Assembly: GCA_002298695.1 (NCBI GenBank)
Contig: DBLB01000173.1
Location: forward strand, 1 to 24,085
Origin: Clostridiales bacterium UBA735
GTDB lineage: Bacteria; Bacillota; Clostridia; Oscillospirales; Oscillospiraceae
Length of the DNA stretch: 24,085 nt
Reading direction: 5' to 3'
Below the pieces are notes generated by a model. The model ran no database searches and was not told the origin of the DNA. It worked only from the letters and a program-made list of their open reading frames with translations. A program made the position numbers and the translations under genes. Of the stretch, positions 9,701 to 14,510 are shown piece after piece (the first letter of the stretch is position 1; the number at the start of each line of letters is the position of its first letter).

Positions 9701-11978
9701 GGTGAGCAACGCCACGCTGAACAACCTGAAGAAGCAAAACTTCGAATGGCTGTGGAATGCGGCGAGCACGCAGTATCTTCAGATCGCAAAGGACTATGTG
9801 AAGCCTTCTATGGCACGGCGCGTGGCAACATTCCAGACGATGTCGCATCTGTTCAATATGCGGACTGGCATGAGAAACGTTGTGTCGAACCTCGCGTTCT
9901 CTGCGGTCGAGGCGGCGGCAAATGACATCAGCACACTCCCGGACATGGTGCTCGGAGCCATTACGGGCAAGCGCGGCGTCGGATTCGATCAGGCCATCTT
10001 CTCAAAGGCCAACTGGGAAGGTTTCATGGAGGGATACTCCAAAGTGCAGCCGGAGCTTGCGCTGGACATTGAAACCGGCGAAAACGGGAAGTACGGAACC
10101 GGCCGAAGGACGAACAAAATGACCGGCAATCTGCTGACCCGCAATCTGTCCCGCGTGGAACGGCTGATGGGATATGAGCTGAACCTGACGGACGAAGTGA
10201 CAAAGGGTTCGATCCGGGCGGAGACGATTCGGCAGCTTCAGAAGTTCGTGGATTCCGGGAAGATGACGATGGAAGAAGCGGTTCAGGCGGCGGAGCAGGA
10301 GATGCTTTACCGGACGTTCCAAGATGATACGCTTGCTGGAACGGTGCTCTCCTATCTGAAGAAGCTCGGCAACCTTGCCGGGTTCGGTGATTCCGGGCAA
10401 AAGCTCGGAAAGATGACGGTGCATGAGTTCGGTTTTGGCGACTTGCTGACGAAGTATACGCAAGTTCCAGGCGCGCTGGTGCATCGGTCTATCGAGTTCA
10501 CTCCGGCCGGGTATGCAAAGGCCATCTGTGCACTGGCAATGGCACAGAAGAACGGCGGCGTGAAAAACATGAGTGCCCTTCAGCAGCGGAACATCGCGCT
10601 GGCGATTGGCCGGGCGACGACCGGTTCCGGTTTGATCGCACTCTTTGCGGCGCTGACAAAGGCCGGGATCATCCTGAACGCGGACGACGAGGACGACCCG
10701 GACGCAAAGGCGCTGCGGGCGGCTGGCGGAATCTCCGGGACGCAGATCAATGTGGATGCGCTCGGGAGACTGATTCGCGGAGAGAGTGCCGACATTCAGG
10801 ATGGAGACACGCTGCTCGGCATTGAGTTCATGCAGCCGGTCAATGGTTCCATGACCATCGGGGCACTCCTGAACAACAGCAAGGAGGGACAGAATCTTGC
10901 GCAAAGATGGCTGGAAGCAATCCTTCATGGAACGGTACAGTCCATTGATGATCTGAGCGTGATGAATACCCTGCGGACAATCCAGAATGCGATTGATTAT
11001 TCGCAGGAGGATACGCTTGTTGGGCAAGCATGGGATGTAGCCATTGAACTGGCGAAAAGCAGCGCGACAGGCTTCATTCCATCCCCGGTTCGTCAATTCG
11101 CGCAAGGGATGGACGCCTATTACCGGGACGCCTACGGTTCGAAGAATCTGCTGACGCAGGGCAAAGAGCAGGCGATGAACGCGATTCCCGGTCTGCGGCA
11201 GAAGCTCCCGACGAAGCTGACAAACTTCGGTGAGGACAAAACCTATGGCGGCAGTACTGTGCAGAGATGGATGAACGCATTCTTCACGCCGGGCAGCGTG
11301 CGGACGTATCAGGCGGACGAGACGGTGCAGGAACTTCTCGATCTCTACTATGCAAGCGGGAATGAGAAAATCATTCCGGACAGAAGCGCACCGTATAAAA
11401 TCCAGATCGGGAACGACCGCTATGAGATGAGCGCCGAAGAACGGAGAGAATACCAGACCACAATGGGGCAGACGGCCAAGATGTGGATGGAACAGTTCTT
11501 CGGTTCTGAGGACTACGCCGGCATGACAACCGAAGAACGGGCCGCACAGGTGGAGGCCATTGTGAAGTCGGCGGAGAAGGTCGCGAAAGACACGGTCGCA
11601 GAAACGATGGGAATCGACAACCCGAAAGCGCTCGACGCGGACATCTCGAAGGAAGTGGAGCGGCTGGAATTGGCCGGCGAGAGTGGGTTTGCGCCGTCGT
11701 ACCCGTCTTCGAAACAATTCACCGATCCGAAGAACAAGGAGAAGCAGTATACATTCTCGGCGGAGGAACTGGCGCAGTGGCAGCAGATCTACAGCGAGGA
11801 ATATGAAAAGCTGTTCAACGAGGTCATGAACACCAGCAAGTACAAGAACGCGGACGACAAGAAAAAAGCGGAGATGCTGGCTGACGCACGCAGCGAGGCC
11901 AGAGACGACGCGAAGGACGCGTTCATTGAAGCCCTGAAAGAGGCCGGCATCCGGGCGGAGAAGAAGCCGAAGAAGTAA
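753..11978 (+). CDS. Giant phage polyvalent protein (metallopeptidase, ADP-ribosyltransferase and nuclease-like modules)
   Basis: This single 3741-residue frame begins at a TTG with a strong Shine-Dalgarno. Visible layout: Gln/Glu/Lys-rich helical region (1-600); hydrophobic Gly/Ala stretches (about 626-670, 709-750, 864-890); low-complexity linker (about 1178-1245); zinc-peptidase-like motif HEVFH at 1337-1341 with downstream EEVFAD (1389-1394); an LPD/BECR-type module (about 1449-1595); another module (about 1630-1760); an ADP-ribosyltransferase-like domain with AYHGT (1802-1806), GYYF (1828-1831) and a terminal YVAF (1955-1958); a module with HEIQH (2159-2163); a second LPD-type module (about 2314-2560); a coiled coil (about 2700-2950); and a helical C-terminus resembling LPD38-type regions (about 2996-3500). 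Polyvalent proteins of this kind are thought to be delivered with phage DNA to act against host defences. The position in the ART domain where family members often have Glu appears to be Q1953, so activity is uncertain. Module names are from pattern memory. Confidence 0.85.
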   Translation: MKKKTAAQLAWEAQKQAWTSQGGVQVSSTQKTTAAQNAWNSAKNNPGYMQRVQQTEQVKKTVPPALQKPKTESANVETVNFTSRKPGETSRGGQSWKERQERLAGKQTAYQMQKESGVVPGKKQEEEPERPSFSASYQEKEDWFNQKIGQAAKKEEEPKKENPLSMSYWEGRVNSALEQTEQKKETKGGRIQKPSADYYDAEQIRQYKQQEIGDYSKVLDEQNALTDTKYKEYQTAEQALKDAQVAYEKNPNGVTRMRYLKAYDACQKAWEPVAEAVKRSEELTNEVNSLVTQYQGQYDDNTRYAGKDYAGMQAYIAELADQLDQTGPEEKNAETGQNLREQYQEEIDRATNYSYSMMDMEQLQAEYDRLNRQREELYKPAGPQYRYQATGADRQAAEDRKAEQEKTGEKMRLVQQAMNQLERNEARTAYENYAEWKSLRDNFGRFGQGNIDLTNTASFDSVSGMVDGVYMVLPTTWRENGRLVRTTDANEAIAQYRKTGQYFGKFRTMEEADRYAQTLRAEKNAKNVEKPTYDLAGQGLIDAFEKIVNGEKGPKNAGDTTEITLRDQIRRNMEYLPENAKKVMLQFLKDKDYVSAANYYKAYESTMTANYANAQYAELKDWASQNFGTALGGSVGAGFAGAVTPAAAWVDNTFNAINNKIVDMTGEGEYRFSDVNSDMYRGARTAAALQEGVQAYNATTGKWEDALNLASGALTSSVQNVVQFALFGSASLPFMAASAAGQSAYQGLKSGLSEEEAAVTSTVSGLIEYMTEKLPLEHLLDKINTIGEGGVVTVKQIAEMIRKQGLEEASEEVVGNIADNLFDMWYNGDNSEFRQYSAQLQREGMSKAEADMEAFGKFFVGDSIEAAAAAYLSTFLLIGGNVASANMQAAQYGKEMKTGEAFKGTQYTVDEMNTVLLAQQIPGEYEGGRYAAEQLKKQVLEGKQLSNRMLGFAAMTNNQVIKDASKYMNQAFEMGPETQSFKMAAAMVGQYDVGAQLPSKAFVESLKSQIEADREAAKQPKTKAKSAQTTTGETLSHYQTIFAENGVGIRDAKNRTEVMNKLILGQSVSDAELRKLHMSAKLTKQMLYELAGVEIPEGVVKEKDLMRYYRSARDGFEAKIKAEAQERTAQDAQAAAERQRAFEAEQMRQMDIADRVVEATKSDVDEQLQYFMEHGKLKEAEKGAENEQTGEAVLRGAGGRVDGQPDGGADAAPAGNAEADARGTESQNRSGDAGVPKEVRVRGRGNAVSSRDFGLKNATTLKTAREVLQEDETETMRKFSEDVKAKYGYDVVYTDGDFVQRQDGRDVIVRGLFDQESKRLFVNANYFRLSYDQIGNHEVFHIEVANGDVDLQAMAEAFNEATGNKEILDSLVNQYMEKLALDDYNSALEEVFADMNGKFNGIRSVNVTAYQDIFEQIKAASPKNGEAASSMQKNSVESFGDGKQYVKADRQVIFGNDADSWSEQLEDYINGKIRRGQDVTLIGADGDELILTATSAGKLSSQHTSDGRTMNEAEYERKANAAAHIDELAQISTRGKKNVSDAESRHGDMASEGWNYRTAYFMDFDGKYYRVTISVAQGADGRMIYNIGQMQERSIPQINGSSDANTGAQRGDASSDNRVAETRKTVKQKNSEVVDEADRKAAQFAIIRDSNAADDNYHTWIRSAAEIKTLSETLADPEWAEYDEYDPDYTRQMAEDAVRTGKITVYSSYKIGNGVFVTPSRMEAESYSGDGKVYSKTVNVADVAWIDPTQGQYAPINTTDIRYSQETDEEYRRLAEHPRENRAELQKMVDAAASEAGYTKKAYHGTDGDFWTFSLRNRGKNGEMLGVGYYFAEHEADAANYARGGGKVLPIYLDIQNPVSTTKLTITPEQWGAFLDYAQEHRDEYIDGAWKGNSIKKDFELRYMNDYDSDTDLISGFINATAGRNSEVAEAYLQMLKDSTGIDGAVQGENGRQVYVAFTPEQIKSAEPVTRNDSGDVIPLRERFNARTGDIRYSFAAVEDNQLIRKAEQMESDGKTPEEIWRVLGIARTMDGKGWRYEIDDSGMETDTKWRFLRNPDARRYNELFERAYLYDEATEAELQELQILDENLKGARKSPLYLDEIVKHDKLFEAYPDLREVKVRFEANTGSKEGSYHPQANEIVLRAGLKLQPDNLKSTLIHEIQHAIQEKEGFARGSNIGYWDEMMQGGYSRRKNDGRIERARQEYHRIFNGAPDEFKEKVRKINRARLDGDYNTAETVIDELYDSEYADLWSQLDAAEFDWRSERGEELTAEERRNTMPKAADENTVFVEQRYSIDSDMTEDERYRELRGKTVAVTPEAKYTDEQLASIHTLEQLNAKAKSKAEKVIRPLAESLGILNRSMKTPDVEIEFTFSKNKGLRESMSKQLRYGGTYADFAKALVNLDGILENAVLIEQHKDKYAGTTRANNQLKSVSVLVGVFRDGDSLIPTQIEIKDTSNAGGILYMTVTMTKIEAGVMAGASAQRRTPPYVVPASEIETGVLGSGAQKNWRGRSLIPISSYNLAEIFANVNPADGHFLKYVPDGFLNDTQKTAKQSALREDANRIQSYRQKNSVDTDLMDVWREQNPGQTAVTQEGFDEAQRTLLDRYRNDTVLRNAYDSVGAAKNANETKTKTSKARTNTFEKLFSEAEKRMDGLKKEDMTYDVIREKESLEGAAARLVQDFDGEVDDLLKRTDWTGEDLDTAMGALSVFREEAQKSGDYSKVVEMAQKIRENATKGGQFVQAFAKYNRTTPEGLLVKAIDEVDKAKNPVQRKNVNPIVQTMIDSYTEQIRELRAEQKQAVQDAKLAGQMGQGRADAAELRKIRERYENQIKALNEQRDKLLSDAVQAGRESQKKADNAAMKRITDAYNKRIEEWQKKIDLAKAAYDEMFQKGQTQQQQTDTRAQERKIQKFEDMLAKLQAERDEILNGGLDALRATNKGISDAKANEITKNLTEMADALDAVKEGDVDALIDVIQRQAKIRKTPVSNATLNNLKKQNFEWLWNAASTQYLQIAKDYVKPSMARRVATFQTMSHLFNMRTGMRNVVSNLAFSAVEAAANDISTLPDMVLGAITGKRGVGFDQAIFSKANWEGFMEGYSKVQPELALDIETGENGKYGTGRRTNKMTGNLLTRNLSRVERLMGYELNLTDEVTKGSIRAETIRQLQKFVDSGKMTMEEAVQAAEQEMLYRTFQDDTLAGTVLSYLKKLGNLAGFGDSGQKLGKMTVHEFGFGDLLTKYTQVPGALVHRSIEFTPAGYAKAICALAMAQKNGGVKNMSALQQRNIALAIGRATTGSGLIALFAALTKAGIILNADDEDDPDAKALRAAGGISGTQINVDALGRLIRGESADIQDGDTLLGIEFMQPVNGSMTIGALLNNSKEGQNLAQRWLEAILHGTVQSIDDLSVMNTLRTIQNAIDYSQEDTLVGQAWDVAIELAKSSATGFIPSPVRQFAQGMDAYYRDAYGSKNLLTQGKEQAMNAIPGLRQKLPTKLTNFGEDKTYGGSTVQRWMNAFFTPGSVRTYQADETVQELLDLYYASGNEKIIPDRSAPYKIQIGNDRYEMSAEERREYQTTMGQTAKMWMEQFFGSEDYAGMTTEERAAQVEAIVKSAEKVAKDTVAETMGIDNPKALDADISKEVERLELAGESGFAPSYPSSKQFTDPKNKEKQYTFSAEELAQWQQIYSEEYEKLFNEVMNTSKYKNADDKKKAEMLADARSEARDDAKDAFIEALKEAGIRAEKKPKK
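4296..4302 (+). promoter_or_regulatory. Shine-Dalgarno of the embedded ORF
   Basis: AAAGGAG lies 6 bases before ATG 4309. It sits inside the giant coding frame, where no ribosome site is expected, and it matches the spacing of the phage's other sites. Confidence 0.6.
4309..4476 (+). CDS. Embedded out-of-frame small ORF (55 aa) inside the giant gene
   Basis: ATG to TAA in the +1 frame relative to the giant gene encodes 55 residues, beginning MSKPEKRYFVELEDGSMASL and ending in a charged helix (LTPEERKARIEAAM, then YRKKFG). It has an AAAGGAG site 6 bases upstream. By hand count 48 of its 55 codons end in G or C, whereas only 20 of the 55 overlapping giant-frame codons do; the giant frame here reads as Gly/Ala/Asp/Glu low complexity. 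This is the pattern expected if the small frame is the original coding frame and the giant frame passes through it. The function is unknown; the protein looks like a small acidic/basic helical phage protein. Alternatives are a genuine overlapping gene expressed alongside the giant protein, or the fossil of a separate gene trapped when two neighbours fused. Confidence 0.55.
   Translation: MSKPEKRYFVELEDGSMASLTEAQMQRRQEMLKLTPEERKARIEAAMQEYRKKFG
5005..5037. repeat. Inverted repeat at a module seam of the giant gene (copy A)
   Basis: Arms AAGCAGCATCACC (5005-5017) and GGTGAGGCTGCTT (5025-5037) pair over 13 positions with one mismatch around a 7-base loop. The element lies 7 bases before a 12-base repeat coding for QKNS. 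Its arms resemble those of the repeat at 5528-5595. Confidence 0.6.
5045..5056 (+). repeat. 12-base linker repeat coding QKNS (copy 1 of 3)
   Basis: GCAGAAAAATTC occurs exactly at 5045-5056, 5633-5644 and 8450-8461, always in the same frame and always just before a new protein module. Confidence 0.6.
5528..5595. repeat. Inverted repeat at a module seam of the giant gene (copy B)
   Basis: Arms AAGAAGCATCCCCC (5528-5541) and GGGGGATGCTTCTT (5582-5595) are perfect 14-base complements 40 bases apart. The QKNS-coding 12-mer follows 37 bases later. The translated stretch is low-complexity linker. Confidence 0.6.
5633..5644 (+). repeat. 12-base linker repeat coding QKNS (copy 2 of 3)
   Basis: This copy is identical to 5045-5056 and codes for residues 1628-1631 of the giant protein. 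Confidence 0.6.
8450..8461 (+). repeat. 12-base linker repeat coding QKNS (copy 3 of 3)
   Basis: This copy is identical to the two above and codes for residues 2567-2570, at the end of the second LPD-type module. Confidence 0.6.
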
Positions 11979-11983
11979 AAAAC

Positions 11984-12005
11984 GCTGTGCCCATCCGGGC
12001 ACAGC
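11984..12005 (-). terminator. Intrinsic terminator-like hairpin, best read on the minus strand
   Basis: GCTGTGCCC and GGGCACAGC form a perfect 9-bp stem with loop ATCC. The run of six A on the left side (11977-11982) becomes a U tract only for minus-strand transcripts; the plus-strand side has no T run. It sits 5 bases after the giant gene's stop and would stop antisense read-through coming from the minus-strand toxin-antitoxin genes. Confidence 0.6.
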
Positions 12006-12029
12006 AGCCAAAATCATCATGCAGTTTCA

Positions 12030-12314
12030 ATGTGTGCCGCGCCCGGGAAAGGGGATGATGAAATCAGCGCGAGGGTGCGGATTCCGGAAGACTTAACCGG
12101 CCTGCTGCAAGGCGAGTGGGAACAGATCATATCTCAGGCAGGCTACAGTGAGCAGGACGCGGAGATCGTCCGGCGCTATGTCATGGACAAGACGCCTCAG
12201 ATTGACGTCGCAGTCGAGCTGGACATGGCGCGGAGCACGATCACACGCAGACTGCCGCAGATCTACGCACGAGCGCGGCACACGGCAGCGAAGCTGCAGA
12301 TGATAAAAATTTAA
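12030..12314 (+). CDS. Small helix-turn-helix (sigma-70 region 4-like) phage protein
   Basis: The 94-residue product has a C-terminal tri-helical segment (roughly residues 48-90) of the form AEIVRRYVMDKTPQIDVAVE, then LDMARSTITRRLPQI. This is the pattern of sigma region 4/ArpU-like HTH proteins, with TITRR as the recognition helix. A DNA-binding regulatory role in the phage is inferred from this. The start is uncertain: ATG 12030 has no clear ribosome site, while the best site (GGGAAAGGGG, 12045-12054) precedes ATG 12055/12058, which are out of frame and stop after a dozen codons. The conserved-looking core begins at ISARVRIPEDL (nt 12063 on). It follows the giant gene by 51 bases and converges with the toxin gene. 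Confidence 0.65.
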   Translation: MCAAPGKGDDEISARVRIPEDLTGLLQGEWEQIISQAGYSEQDAEIVRRYVMDKTPQIDVAVELDMARSTITRRLPQIYARARHTAAKLQMIKI

Positions 12315-12318
12315 GAAA

Positions 12319-12352
12319 AGAGGTGCAAAAGCCTCTGCTCTGTTGTTTTTTT
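12319..12352 (+). terminator. Weak candidate terminator after the HTH gene
   Basis: AGAGG and CCTCT (12319-12323, 12332-12336) can form a short 5-bp stem, and a T-rich stretch TTGTTTTTTT follows at 12343-12352 after a gap of several bases. The stem is short and the spacing poor, so this is only a candidate. Confidence 0.3.
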
Positions 12353-12389
12353 GCATACTTTCATAAGATTTTTGGTTTAACGCTACAAA

Positions 12390-12420
12390 AGCCCCCGGCA
12401 GGTTGATCCTGCCGGGGGCT
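12390..12420. terminator. Strong hairpin between convergent genes (bidirectional terminator)
   Basis: GCCCCCGGCAGG (12391-12402) and CCTGCCGGGGGC (12408-12419) form a perfect 12-bp GC-rich stem, extended by an A-T pair, with loop TTGAT. On the minus strand it is followed by TTTTG, which suits the toxin-antitoxin transcript. On the plus strand TCTGTTCATT follows, a weaker U tract. Confidence 0.75.
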
Positions 12421-12427
12421 CTGTTCA

Positions 12428-12805
12428 TTAAAGCGCTCGATCTGTTAGAAGTCGATTAAACGTATCTCTTTTCTCAATCACAGTCAAATACAGATCTTCA
12501 TAGGAACCCCGAAGGTTTCCAATAACGTCTCCGATTTCGGCCGCGTGAATGACGGTTTGCTTATGCGTGCGGATATAAGATACTGCATTCAAGCAAAGCA
12601 AAGGATATTGCGCTGGATCTACCTCAATATCATAATCTGGATCAAGGTTGGAGCGGATGGACACCCTGGACACGGGCAAAACAACATAGTCGCTTGGGTC
12701 AGCCATCCCGACAATCAAGGCTGGACGCGATTTGATAGACTGCTTTTTCTGAGCCTTATCATAGTATGGCGTGAGGATTTTTCGAATTTCACCGATGGCG
12801 ATCAA
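12428..12805 (-). CDS. PemK/MazF-like toxin
   Basis: The 125-residue product begins MIAIGEIRKILTPYYD (first codon TTG) and has the family pattern: a basic loop (KAQKKQSIKSRPALIVG), then DYVVLPVSRVS, then a buried strand LLCLNAVSYIRTHKQTVI followed by a helix. This resembles PemK/MazF family ribonuclease toxins, which cleave mRNA. The TTG start overlaps the antitoxin stop by 4 bases (TTGA), and the minus-strand site GAGGGGG lies about 7 bases upstream, supporting coupled translation. Length is close to the ~110-120 residues usual for the family. It is the promoter-distal gene of the pair and runs antisense to the late phage genes. Which residues are catalytic cannot be verified by eye; a non-toxic PemK-fold protein remains possible. 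Confidence 0.75.
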   Translation of the reverse strand: MIAIGEIRKILTPYYDKAQKKQSIKSRPALIVGMADPSDYVVLPVSRVSIRSNLDPDYDIEVDPAQYPLLCLNAVSYIRTHKQTVIHAAEIGDVIGNLRGSYEDLYLTVIEKRDTFNRLLTDRAL

Positions 12806-13293
12806 GACACAGCCCCCTCGGTTTCAAATTCGTCGTAGTACATGTCCCATACATGATCATATGGGCGAAGCTTAGCTGCGTCGGCCTTGATATCTTCGTT
12901 TGACAGTGGTACAGTCCCGATTTCATGAGGGAGCAGACCCTTGCGAGCGTTTCGCCATGAGATGTCTCTATGGGACAATTCACTGAGCTTCCATGTTTCA
13001 AGCGCGCCGTATTCGCAAATAACATTGTTTGCAATATATTGCAGCTCGTCCGAAATGCCTTCCGTTGGCACGATAATCTCTCCGTTGTAAAATGCGTCGC
13101 GAACTTCTCGGCAAACCGGGCCATATTTCCAGCCCTCGAACACGCCGTCAATTGCCGGGCTACCCGTGATCGCAATTGATTCGCGCTGCGTGAAATACAA
13201 CAGCTTATGCAGTTTCATTTCATCCAGCAATTCGCTGGTCATTTCGTGGTACTTATTTGCAATATATGCGGCGACATTGATAATTTTGTCCAC
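12802..13293 (-). CDS. DUF4065/Panacea-type antitoxin (SocA/GepA-like)
   Basis: The 163-residue product begins VDKIINVAAYIANKY, followed by MKLHKLLYFTQ, FEGWKYGPVCREVRDAF, and a C-terminal helical part. This matches the DUF4065 (Panacea) pattern: a helical N-terminus, the LHKLLYF core and the W-x-x-GPV motif. I chose the GTG at 13293 as start because AAAGGAGG lies 7 bases before it; the longer frame to 13329 would run through that site. Panacea domains are known antitoxin modules that pair with many unrelated toxins, and SocA of this family is also a ClpXP adaptor. Its gene precedes and overlaps the toxin gene, the usual order for type II pairs. As phage cargo it may stabilise the prophage or act in abortive infection; that is inference. 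Confidence 0.8.
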   Translation of the reverse strand: MDKIINVAAYIANKYHEMTSELLDEMKLHKLLYFTQRESIAITGSPAIDGVFEGWKYGPVCREVRDAFYNGEIIVPTEGISDELQYIANNVICEYGALETWKLSELSHRDISWRNARKGLLPHEIGTVPLSNEDIKADAAKLRPYDHVWDMYYDEFETEGAVS

Positions 13294-13318
13294 ATTGGCA
13301 CCTCCTTTCTTTACAACA

Positions 13319-13347
13319 AGTATATGCAAAAAGTCGCGAAATGTAAA
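13319..13347 (-). promoter_or_regulatory. SigmaA-type promoter of the toxin-antitoxin operon
   Basis: Read on the minus strand: TTTACA (13347-13342), a 17-base spacer, then TATACT (13324-13319). Both boxes are within one base or so of consensus with ideal spacing, 10-25 bases ahead of the antitoxin ribosome site. Confidence 0.75.
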
Positions 13348-13390
13348 TATAAAAACTCGACAAAAATGATTATTTTGAAAAGGTTATTTT

Positions 13391-13422
13391 GCCCATGCAG
13401 TTCATCGCTGCATGGGCTTTTT
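13391..13422 (+). terminator. Intrinsic terminator on the plus strand
   Basis: GCCCATGCAG (13391-13400) and CTGCATGGGC (13408-13417) form a perfect 10-bp stem with a 7-base loop, followed by TTTTTC. It lies upstream of the gene at 13551 and behind the toxin-antitoxin promoter, so it blocks plus-strand transcripts that cross the cargo operon. The ~130 bases between it and the next gene show no promoter I can defend. Confidence 0.8.
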
Positions 13423-13550
13423 CTATTTGCGTCAGAAATGCTACACAAATGCGTCACTCGTGCTACCTTCGTGCGCCCCTTAGAAATTTGAAATCCCTCA
13501 TACTGAACGTAGGAACTGGCCAGTTCACTACATTTTTGGAGGGAAACTCT

Positions 13551-14120
13551 ATGGAATACGCAAGCAACGGAAAGGCCAATGCGGCCCTGACCACTGGTAT
13601 CATCGGCACGGCGGGCGTCGGTCTTGGACTGCTGGGCAATCTGCTCGGCGGCGGCTGGGGTGTAAATCCGGCTGCGGCTGCGGTGGCTGCGGGGTGCAGC
13701 GAGAACACGCCGGTCACGCGCTATGAGCTCGACCGCGAGCAGCAGCTGGCCGCGAAGGACAGCGAGATCGCGCTCCTGAAGGCCAACACCTACAACGACC
13801 AGAAGTCGCTGGAGCTGTACGCCTATATCGACGGACAGCTGAAGGACATCCGCAAGTCGATCTGCGATCAGGCCGTCCACAACCAGCGCACCGAGGACAG
13901 CTTCGTGCTGGCCCGGCAGGACATCGCTTCGGTCAAGTCCGAGCTGCACCGCGAGATCGAGATGGAGGCCGAGCGGCGCTGCTGCGGCGACAACTCGATT
14001 GTCACCTACGCCAACGCTACCTTTTATCCGAAACAGGTCGCCGACGTCACCACCGGAACCGCAACCACGGCGCAGACGCTCTACAGTCCGCTCCCGAAGT
14101 GCGGCTGCTGCAACAAGTAA
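13551..14120 (+). CDS. Conserved-type late phage protein, Gly-rich N-terminus and coiled coil
   Basis: ATG 13551 follows GGAGGG by 8 bases. The 189-residue product has a hydrophobic Gly/Ala-rich start (ALTTGIIGTAGVGLGLLGNL), then CSENTPVTRYELDREQQLAA, a long coiled coil (about residues 62-145), and a Cys-rich tail (RRCCGDN, and CGCCNK at the very end). I recognise this as a protein type common near the late-gene end of Clostridia prophages; its role is not known to me. The seven or so cysteines, including two CC pairs, could form disulfides or bind metal in a virion part. It is followed by two more small phage genes in the same direction, presumably one operon. Confidence 0.75.
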   Translation: MEYASNGKANAALTTGIIGTAGVGLGLLGNLLGGGWGVNPAAAAVAAGCSENTPVTRYELDREQQLAAKDSEIALLKANTYNDQKSLELYAYIDGQLKDIRKSICDQAVHNQRTEDSFVLARQDIASVKSELHREIEMEAERRCCGDNSIVTYANATFYPKQVADVTTGTATTAQTLYSPLPKCGCCNK

Positions 14121-14126
14121 ACGCAA

Positions 14127-14146
14127 GGGGCGGCAATAGCCGCCCC
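14127..14146 (+). repeat. Perfect GC hairpin in an intergenic gap
   Basis: GGGGCGGC and GCCGCCCC form an 8-bp stem with loop AATA. It is followed by ACCTTAAAAA, with no U tract, so it is more likely an mRNA-stabilising or attenuating hairpin than a full terminator. The ribosome site for the next gene starts about 10 bases later. Confidence 0.55.
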
Positions 14147-14171
14147 ACCTTAAAAATGGAGGTAAACCAAT

Positions 14172-14509
14172 ATGGTGACGATAGATCAGGCCATGCGCGG
14201 CGCGGCGAAGTATGCCGATAATGAGATCATCCCGCATCTGCCGACCGGCAAGAGCATTGGAGTCGGGATTGCGCTGGCGCTCATCATGGACGGCGGCAAA
14301 AGCCGCATCCTTGCGCTGAAAGATCACCCGGCGGTGCAGATGATGGGCGTCATGGACGACGAGGGAACATCGACCTCGACCGGCTCTACAACGCCGCGAG
14401 ATCGCGCGTGGACGGCAAGAAGATCCCACTGACCATTCCGGTCATTGGAGAACTCAGATTTGATGTCAATGACGTAGACAAGCTCTACAAATACATACAG
14501 GAGGCGTGA
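14172..14509 (+). pseudogene. Small late phage gene with a single-base frameshift
   Basis: ATG 14172 follows TGGAGGT by 8 bases. The first 66 residues (MVTIDQAMRGAAKYADNEII onward, with a Gly/Ala hydrophobic segment and GVMDDEG) look like a ~112-residue phage protein found in Clostridia prophages. At about 14366 the annotated frame turns into TSTSTGSTTPRDRAWTARRS and stops at 14432. Shifting by one base (AAC at 14366-14368) gives NIDLDRLYNAARSRVDGKK, then IPLTIPVIGELRFDVND and a helical end stopping at 14507-14509, 1 base before the next ATG. This reading is plainly the intended protein. A single A is missing in GGGAACATC relative to the expected GGGAAACATC. It could be a real mutation, a sequencing error, or, less likely, recoding: there is no classical slippery heptamer. 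Confidence 0.75.
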
Positions 14510-14510
14510 T

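Noticed and set aside
10002..12020. Minus-strand 672-residue open frame
   Set aside because: It is a shadow of the giant gene's C-terminal part, with low-information Leu/Arg/His-rich content and no start signals.
13294..13329. Longer N-terminus for the antitoxin starting at 13329
   Set aside because: The extension would cover the AAAGGAGG ribosome site and part of the promoter; GTG 13293 is correctly spaced from that site.
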